A DNA stretch of 6,304 nucleotides from an uncultured Saprospiraceae bacterium (lineage in GTDB: Bacteria; Bacteroidota; Bacteroidia; Chitinophagales; Saprospiraceae), in assembly GCA_937959375.1 (NCBI GenBank), contig CALGLS010000114.1, positions 1 through 6,304 on the forward strand, given 5' to 3'. This document shows, one piece after another, positions 1 to 6,000 of the stretch. How positions within the stretch are numbered: position 1 is the stretch's first letter; every line of letters starts with the position of its first letter. The translations under genes and the position numbers were made by a program. The notes under the pieces were generated by a model. The model did no database searches. It saw only the letters and a program-made list of their open reading frames with translations, and was not told the DNA's origin.

Positions 1-1260
1 ATAAGGCCACGGCGGATTTGCCATTGCAGGAAAATGGCGACGGAAGAAATCATATCGGCCATTCCAAAATTCCGTTGGCATTGGGTTGTGACCAATTTCG
101 ATTTCGTGCAACAAGATGGATGGTCCCGTCAATTCGTTGTAAGCAGCAAAAATTCCAGAGGCTAAACTTGTTTCATCTTTGTAACCAATAAAACCTAAAG
201 ATGGGCCTTTATATCTTTTCAAGAAATTGATCGCATCATAATATCTAGTAGCGGAAATTGTTGCCAACTCATGTGCCGTAGAACCATCTGTATCTCTCGA
301 ACTTTTTACATAGAATGGAAATCCACTGGCTTTATCATTTGGCAAACCAGCATGTTCACAATAAGCTGGATGCGCATAGGATAGTAGATTGACTCGATCA
401 TCAATACCGGACACCATCATAGATAACGCACCGCCTTGACTTACACCAACAACTCCCATACTTTCTCCATCAAAATCATCTCGTGTAAAAATATAATCAA
501 TAGAACGCAAGGCTGCTAGTATACCGTATCGGATATAAATATTATCTGGATCGTCAATCTCATTTGGTTCATAGGCATTTGGATCGCCTTGATTCAGTGG
601 TCCATTATGAATACTAATTTTCATGGAAATAGCTCCACCTCGCTCAGCAATAAAATCACCTGGAGAAATGGTATTGGCTCCACTTCCGTATGCTGGTAAT
701 TCTAGAATAGCTGGAAACGGACCAGGCCCTGTAGGTATTGAAATATAACCGTAGACACGACGACCGTCTATCTGAGCCAGATCAATTCTATATGTAGTGG
801 TATATGAATTTCCAGAATGGTAAGTTAGATTCGGATCCAAAGGAACAGCTGCCAATTCCGCTTTTTTCTGATTCCAAAATGCATCGAAATCTGCAGGTTC
901 TGGTTCGAGCTGTTCTATGTCATATGGAGAGAAAGCAGCTACTGCCTTGTACTGTGTCCCACCTTGTGTTACAACACAGAAAACCACACCGGGCTCATTG
1001 AGTGTGAATGGGATATTAGTAATTTGTCCAGATGAGATATCGATATTACCAGTAGCCAAAGGCGTGGTAAATTTATCATAAAAGATCTCATAGCTTGCAG
1101 AAGCATTATAGTTGGCAGAAACTTCAAAGTTCATTGCCTCACCTGCCTCATAGAAGGCATCTTTTTCATCAGCTGTAACTGTGATTTGAGCAGATAGATT
1201 TACTACACTCAAAAAAGTAATTAAGCCCAAACAAAACGAACGCAAAATAATTCCAAACAT
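1..1260 (-). CDS. Secreted acetylxylan esterase-like hydrolase (AXE1/CE7 family), C-terminus missing
   Basis: An open frame of 420 codons without a stop reaches the left edge, so the protein continues beyond the window. The start (ATG, 1260-1258) is chosen because it gives a clean signal peptide of about 25 residues ending in LSAQ; the slightly upstream ATG is in another frame. Residues 26-110 look like a small beta-sandwich domain. A motif typical of secreted AXE1 proteins follows (EPADFDAFW, about 121-129), then an alpha/beta-hydrolase domain: DGRRVYGYISIP (165-176), the nucleophile elbow GVSQGG with Ser274, a probable acid Asp362 in YKDETS, and a probable catalytic His391 in EIGHN. Family knowledge suggests removal of acetyl groups from xylan or other acetylated sugars outside the cytoplasm. 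The classical CE7 RGQ motif is not evident; the corresponding stretch reads near SIHNGPLN. The substrate is therefore uncertain. It lies downstream of galK on the same strand. Confidence 0.88.
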   Translation of the reverse strand, partial: MFGIILRSFCLGLITFLSVVNLSAQITVTADEKDAFYEAGEAMNFEVSANYNASASYEIFYDKFTTPLATGNIDISSGQITNIPFTLNEPGVVFCVVTQGGTQYKAVAAFSPYDIEQLEPEPADFDAFWNQKKAELAAVPLDPNLTYHSGNSYTTTYRIDLAQIDGRRVYGYISIPTGPGPFPAILELPAYGSGANTISPGDFIAERGGAISMKISIHNGPLNQGDPNAYEPNEIDDPDNIYIRYGILAALRSIDYIFTRDDFDGESMGVVGVSQGGALSMMVSGIDDRVNLLSYAHPAYCEHAGLPNDKASGFPFYVKSSRDTDGSTAHELATISATRYYDAINFLKRYKGPSLGFIGYKDETSLASGIFAAYNELTGPSILLHEIEIGHNPMPTEFWNGRYDFFRRHFPAMANPPWPY

Positions 1261-1437
1261 TCTTCATCAGATTTTTAACATCAACAAAGGGAACGTCGAT
1301 ATTCAGTAAAATGAATAAATTCTCATTTTGGTTAATTGATTTGCTAACTAAACATTGAAGTTGCAAATGACTATGTCGAATACATCAGATTTGAAAACAA
1401 TGCTGAGAGGGTCTGTAATCGGAAGGATTGGGATTTA

Positions 1438-1458
1438 ATAATCTCTTTGTGAGATTGT
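1438..1458 (-). other. Inverted repeat in the putative esterase leader
   Basis: AATCTC (1440-1445) and GAGATT (1451-1456) form a perfect 6-bp stem around a 5-nt loop, extendable to 8 bp with one wobble-type pair at 1439/1457. On the minus strand it lies shortly downstream of the proposed promoter. It is not followed by a T-run, so it is not a typical terminator. It could be a leader structure or an operator, or it could be chance in AT-rich DNA. Confidence 0.3.
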
Positions 1459-1470
1459 AATAGTTCATTG

Positions 1471-1478
1471 CAAATATA
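1471..1478 (-). promoter_or_regulatory. Candidate -7 promoter box for the esterase gene
   Basis: Read on the minus strand this is TATATTTG followed by CA, an exact match to the Bacteroidota -7 consensus TAnnTTTG. No clear -33 TTTG/TTG element is seen about 19-21 nt upstream, so support rests on one box. It would start transcription near 1464 and leave a leader of about 200 nt before the esterase ATG. Confidence 0.45.
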
Positions 1479-1561
1479 CAACTTATTCTTGTTCTTCGTT
1501 TGAGCGTATATTAAAAATTGAGGGAAATCAACCACATAAAATTTATTGTTATTCTTTTTCT

Positions 1562-1578
1562 ACCCAATAGTATTAGGT
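1562..1578 (-). terminator. Weak candidate terminator after galK
   Basis: The minus strand reads ACCTAAT-ACT-ATTGGGT, a 7-bp stem with one G-T wobble and a 3-nt loop, starting 4 nt after the galK stop codon. The following bases are A-rich rather than T-rich, so it does not fit a standard intrinsic terminator. Galactokinase transcription may stop here or continue into the esterase gene; the sequence does not decide. Confidence 0.25.
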
Positions 1579-1582
1579 GTTT

Positions 1583-2734
1583 TTACTGAGATTGGAATAT
1601 TCCCGGACCAATCGCTACTTTATAGGCTTCCATTTTTTTGTTAAAATGTTCAAAATACTGCGAGCTTAAGGTCTCAATTACTCGGTTTACAGCTTTCTTT
1701 TCAACCAAATTTATGGTACAACCTCCAAAACCTCCTCCCATCATTCGAGCACCCAAAACTTCTGGTAGGCCCTCTGTTTGTTTTACCAAAAAATCAAGTT
1801 CAGGGCAACTAACTTGATACTCATATTGCAAACCATAATGAGAGGCATATAGCAATGCTCCTAATGTCATCATATCGTTATTTTGCAGCGCTTTACAAGC
1901 TTCCAAAACACGTGCATTTTCCTTCACCACATAGTAACAGCGATCAAAAATAATGGGATCCAAATGATTGCGATAGGTATTAATCATAGCCAATGATACA
2001 TCGCGCAGACTTTCTATTGTTTCACCTTTTGATTGAAGGATAGCTACGCCTTCTTCACATTCTGAGCGACGAGTATTGTATTCCGAATTTGCTAGTTCAT
2101 GTTGAACACCGGTATTGCATAACAACAATGCATAATCACCTAAAACTAATGGAAAGTACTGGTAATCAAGTGATTGACAATCCAATAGCAGCACTTGATT
2201 TTCCTTACCCATCGCAATCGTAAACTGATCCATAATGCCCCCTCTCACGCCTGTATATTTAGCTTCAGCATCTTGCACCCTTTTCACTAAATCGATTGGA
2301 GAATAGTTGAGTTCGAATAAATTATTCAAGCCCGCTGCAAGACCACAGGTTAGTGCTGACGATGAAGACATCCCACTACCAATTGGAAGGTCACCACCAA
2401 ATACACAATCAAAACCTTGATCGTTTTCAAGAAAAGTATCTGTGATCGCCATGATGTATTTCAGCCAGCCTTTAGTTTTTGGATTAGCGTCTTCTAGCTG
2501 GAATTCGAGGTACTCATCAAGGTTGATCGCATGGATGCGCACAAGGCCATTTAGTTCGTTTTTTGCAAAAGCGAAACTGAGTTTCTTATCAACTGGAGCT
2601 GGCAATACGTAACCATTATTATAGTCGGTATGCTCTCCGATGATATTGATTCTACCTGGAGCGTGCAAAATGGTAGTTGCTTGCCCAAAAAGATTTGTGA
2701 ACTTTTGTTGAATGGTATTATAAAAGGTGGACAT
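1583..2734 (-). CDS. galK: Galactokinase
   Basis: This GHMP-family kinase phosphorylates alpha-D-galactose at C1 with ATP, the entry step of the Leloir pathway, in the cytoplasm. The protein is 383 residues, matching the usual length of about 380-390. All family signatures are present. The galactokinase signature GRINIIGEHTDYNNG (27-41) includes Arg28, the likely catalytic-site Arg, and the sugar-binding Glu34, His35 and Asp37. The phosphate-binding loop PIGSGMSSSSA is at 117-127, the catalytic Asp169 lies in GGIMDQF, and the third GHMP motif is MMGGGFGGC (331-339). The ATG at 2734-2732 gives MSTFYN and fits homologue length. A TTG three codons upstream (2743) is also in frame but less likely. 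No galT, galE, galM or transporter gene lies inside the window. A terminator-like hairpin sits about 50 bp upstream of the start and may control it. Confidence 0.97.
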   Translation of the reverse strand: MSTFYNTIQQKFTNLFGQATTILHAPGRINIIGEHTDYNNGYVLPAPVDKKLSFAFAKNELNGLVRIHAINLDEYLEFQLEDANPKTKGWLKYIMAITDTFLENDQGFDCVFGGDLPIGSGMSSSSALTCGLAAGLNNLFELNYSPIDLVKRVQDAEAKYTGVRGGIMDQFTIAMGKENQVLLLDCQSLDYQYFPLVLGDYALLLCNTGVQHELANSEYNTRRSECEEGVAILQSKGETIESLRDVSLAMINTYRNHLDPIIFDRCYYVVKENARVLEACKALQNNDMMTLGALLYASHYGLQYEYQVSCPELDFLVKQTEGLPEVLGARMMGGGFGGCTINLVEKKAVNRVIETLSSQYFEHFNKKMEAYKVAIGPGIFQSQ

Positions 2735-2757
2735 TTTGCACAAAAATTTAGAACATT

Positions 2758-2789
2758 AAAAGGAGCGTGTAAAATAAAAAAACTCCTTT
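2758..2789 (-). promoter_or_regulatory. Possible antiterminator pairing upstream of galK
   Basis: On the minus strand AAAGGAG (2789-2783) can pair with CTCCTTT (2765-2759), a 7-bp stem with a 17-nt AT-rich loop. The same AAAGGAG is the 3' arm of the stronger terminator-like hairpin at 2782-2809, so the two structures exclude each other. That arrangement resembles a transcription attenuator in a galK leader. It is only a structural possibility: no sensor domain, leader peptide or upstream promoter was firmly identified. Confidence 0.3.
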
Positions 2790-2817
2790 ACCGAATCACA
2801 GAAAGGAGTCTTTTTTT
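2782..2817. terminator. Bidirectional intrinsic terminator-like hairpin
   Basis: ACTCCTTT (2782-2789) and AAAGGAGT (2802-2809) form a perfect 8-bp stem with a 12-nt loop. On the plus strand the stem is followed by C and seven Ts (2811-2817). On the minus strand it is followed by seven Ts, then ATTTT (2781 downward), so it can terminate in either direction. The position is odd, because it lies between two divergent gene starts rather than after a gene. It may insulate the two promoters, attenuate galK, or end a small transcript. Confidence 0.65.
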
Positions 2818-2971
2818 ACTACGGTTGCTAGAAGTTGTTAAATAATCAACTAAACAATATGTAGACAAATTTTGAAAATAATGGCTTTTTAGACAGATAA
2901 AATGTACTCATTCCTACATAACCAACGTCATATTACAGACTATAGCTATTCTTCCTTAATTGAATTAACTG

Positions 2972-2979
2972 TATATTTG
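2972..2979 (+). promoter_or_regulatory. Candidate -7 promoter box for the lysyl oxidase gene
   Basis: TATATTTG matches the Bacteroidota -7 consensus TAnnTTTG exactly and lies 44 bp before the ATG at 3024, giving a predicted leader of about 35-40 nt. A -33 element is not obvious. The bases before the ATG are A/T-rich with no Shine-Dalgarno sequence, which is normal in this phylum. Confidence 0.55.
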
Positions 2980-3023
2980 TATATCCCATTTACTGAAACT
3001 TTTTCGTTTAATTAGATTAAATT

Positions 3024-6000
3024 ATGAACAATTCATATCCTCCAGTAAATCAGTTTGGAAAAACCATTCTGTTTTTGATCGCTTTTCTGACTCAGTTCAA
3101 TCTTTTCGCTCAGCCTGATTTAGTAGTTGTTGAAAGCGCCTTACTCAACTCTTTAACGGCCTACACCCTAAACAATAATGACCAATGCTATGTCAATGAA
3201 GGATGTATCAATGGTACTGGCCTTCGCCAAATCCTACGGTTTACGACTCATATCAAAAATGTAGGTAACCAAGATTTTTATGTAGGAGCACCTCCTGCCA
3301 GCCCTGCTGACGAAAACGAAGTATGGGAATACGATGAATGCCACGGCCACTGGCACTATGAAGGTTATGCAGAATACGTGCTATTCGATCAAGATGGGAA
3401 TCTACTTCCTATGGGATTTAAAAATGGCTTTTGCTTAATTGATATTGAATGTTCGGGTGGTGGTAACTTTACTTACACTTGTAGCAATCAAGGCATCTCT
3501 GCTGGTTGTGGTGATATATATGGATCTGGTTTGGATTGCCAATGGGTAGATGTAACTGATTTGCCAAACGGTATTTATAAGTTGATGATTCGTGTCAACT
3601 GGGACGAAGATCCTGATGCACTAGGAAATTACGAAACCAACTATACTAATAACACTGGTGAAGTTTGTTTTGAATTAACCACAGATGCGAATGGGACTGC
3701 CTCTATCAATGTACTAGGTAACGGAACAAGTTGCAGCGGTACGGCTTGTCATGATGCAACGGTTACGATCAACCTTGACGACTACCCTGCCGAAACGGCT
3801 TGGGAAATTAGAAATTCTGAAAATACTGTAATGGTTTCATCTAATGGAACCTACGAAGGTGAAACACCTAATAGCGCCGTGAGTCAAACCGTTTGTTTGC
3901 CGGAAGGTTGTTATGATTTTGTAATAACAGACAGCTACGGTGATGGCATTTGTTGTACTTACGGAGATGGTAGCTATCAAGTGACTGACCCTTCAGGAAA
4001 CGTTATTGCTGAAGGTGGTAATTTTGAATCTTCTGAAACAACCAACTTCTGTATCGGACCACCAGCTGGCTGCCCCGATGCAGATGATGATGGCATCTGT
4101 GCTGCTGATGATTGTGATGATGAAAACGCAGCGGTACCTGCTCCTCCTGGTGCAGCTTGCAACGATGGCGATCCCAATACAATTGATGACGAGATACAAG
4201 CAGATGGTTGTACCTGTGCAGGATCAGCTGCTGATGATTGTAGCGTCATTCACATTCTTACTTCGTCCAATACCATTACTGTTGAACACATCGAGGGATT
4301 TGCACATCCGAGTGTGAAAATTTTCAACGCCGGTTGGACTACGATCTCAGAATGTCTTGACGATTGTGGTGATCCACATGTGGTTTCTAATTTGCCAGCA
4401 GGCACCTACCATGTACAAGTAAAAACGTTCAACGCTAGTTGGCAAACAGTTTGCGAAATCTTAGAAACTGTCATTGTAACAGATGGCCCTTGTCCTGACA
4501 ATGACGAAGACGGTGTTTGTCAAGCAGTTGATTGTGATGATAACAACGCTAATTTACCAGCTCCAGTTGGATCAAGTTGTGACGATGGTAATCCGAATAC
4601 CAACAACGACGTGATTCAGTCTGACGGTTGTACTTGCACAGGTGTTGTCCCTTGCACGGATAATGACAACGATGGCGTTTGTGCGGATGATGATTGTGAT
4701 GATAATAATGCCAATTTACCAACCACGGTTGGCACAACTTGCGATGATGGAAATCCTGACACCGACAATGATGTCATTCAAAGCGATGGTTGTACCTGCC
4801 AAGGCGTCGATACGAATTGTACGGATAATGACAATGATGGTACCTGCCAAGCAGATGACTGTGATGATAACGACGCAAGTATTCCTGCCGCTCCAGGTAC
4901 TGCCTGTGATGATGGCAATGTAGACACTAGTAATGATGTAATTCAATCAGATGGTTGCACTTGCCAAGGTCAATCAAGCAATGGTTGTGATGCAGTAATC
5001 ATGACTGGCCCCGGAACCATTACGGTAAGTAACTTGAACAATCCAAATGTTTCCGTTCAGATTTTTAACTCATCTTGGTCTACTGCTTTTTCTTGTTTTA
5101 ATGATTGTAATAATCCTCAAGAAGTTGCTCTCCCTGAAGATACTTATTACGTGAAGGTAACTTTGTGGGATGCCAACTGGCAACAAATATGTGTGGTCGA
5201 TGAATACGTAACTGTTACTGGCGGATGTACAAATGGCCAAGCTTGTGATGACAACGATCCTTGTACAACTGGTGAAACGTTTGATATCGATTGTAACTGT
5301 GGAGGTGGTACTTCTGCACCGGATAATGACAACGATGGGATTTGTATAAACATTGATTGTGATGATAGCGATCCAAGTGTACCAACTACTCCAGGCAGCA
5401 GTTGTGACGATGGAAATATCAATACTGTTGATGACGTCATTCAAGCAGATGGTTGTACTTGCCAAGGTGTTCCGATTGGAGGAGGCGGATGCATTGCAAG
5501 TCATGCTGTCACTGATGGAACCTTGGTTGTTACAGGCATTACAGCACCAAATGTTATTATAAAAGTTTTTGAAACCAATGGATGGTCTACTGTTTTTGAA
5601 TGTTTTAATACTTGTACTGATCCATTGATTATTCCGGACTTACCGGATGGTGAATATTATTTGAATATTCAAACTTGGGATAGTGGCTGGCAAAGCATTT
5701 GTGAGGAGTCAACTTATGTTACCATAAATGGCAATAACGGATTAGTAGTTGAAGAGAGCCCAGAAGCACTTTTCTTTTTGGCAACAAAGGATGGCAGAGC
5801 AGTTAATGTTAATTGGGTTGTTATTAACTCAGAAGATCACACTGATCATTTCGTTGTAGAACGTTCAAAAGATGGCGTTAACTTTTCTGAATTACAAATG
5901 ATCGAAAGTTTAAATAATCGCGACGGTAGTTTCAACTATCAGATAAATGATCACGAGCCATTTTATGGTGCTAATTTTTATCGTTTGAAGTTGGTTAATT

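Larger units (their letters stand above)
1261..1582. other. Noncoding gap between galK and the esterase gene
   Basis: This 322-bp AT-rich stretch separates two minus-strand genes. I see no convincing coding frame, tRNA or repeat in it. It contains a possible promoter box for the esterase (1471-1478), a small hairpin that would lie in the esterase leader (1438-1458), and an imperfect inverted repeat just past the galK stop (1562-1578). If the promoter is real, the esterase mRNA has a leader of about 200 nt, which is long for this phylum. Confidence 0.6.

Noticed and set aside
804..1001. A 65-codon plus-strand frame opposite the esterase.
   Set aside because: It is antisense to a well-supported coding region and has no recognisable features.
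1169..1366. A 65-codon minus-strand frame overlapping the start of the esterase.
   Set aside because: It is in another frame from the esterase signal peptide and shows no recognisable protein features.
1403..1411. CTGAGAGGG on the plus strand resembles the CUGAGA part of a TPP riboswitch.
   Set aside because: The other conserved TPP elements (the CCUGAUCUGG-like segment and closing helix) are absent, and no plus-strand gene follows.
2735..2743. An in-frame TTG start that would add three residues to galactokinase.
   Set aside because: The ATG at 2734 gives the usual family length and N-terminus; TTG is a rarer start and no ribosome-binding signal favours it.
2630..2845. A 71-codon plus-strand frame across the galK start and upstream hairpin.
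   Set aside because: It runs antisense to the conserved galactokinase signature and through the terminator-like hairpin, with no protein-like features.
2834..2850. GTTG...CAAC short inverted repeat in the divergent intergenic region as a possible operator.
   Set aside because: Only four paired bases flank an AT-rich centre, which is too little to distinguish from chance.
3977..5504. Several overlapping open frames of 60-144 codons on both strands across the repeat region.
   Set aside because: They are low-complexity shadows (Met/Thr/Ile-rich or Ser-rich) of the repetitive lysyl oxidase gene, whose own frame has clear domains throughout.
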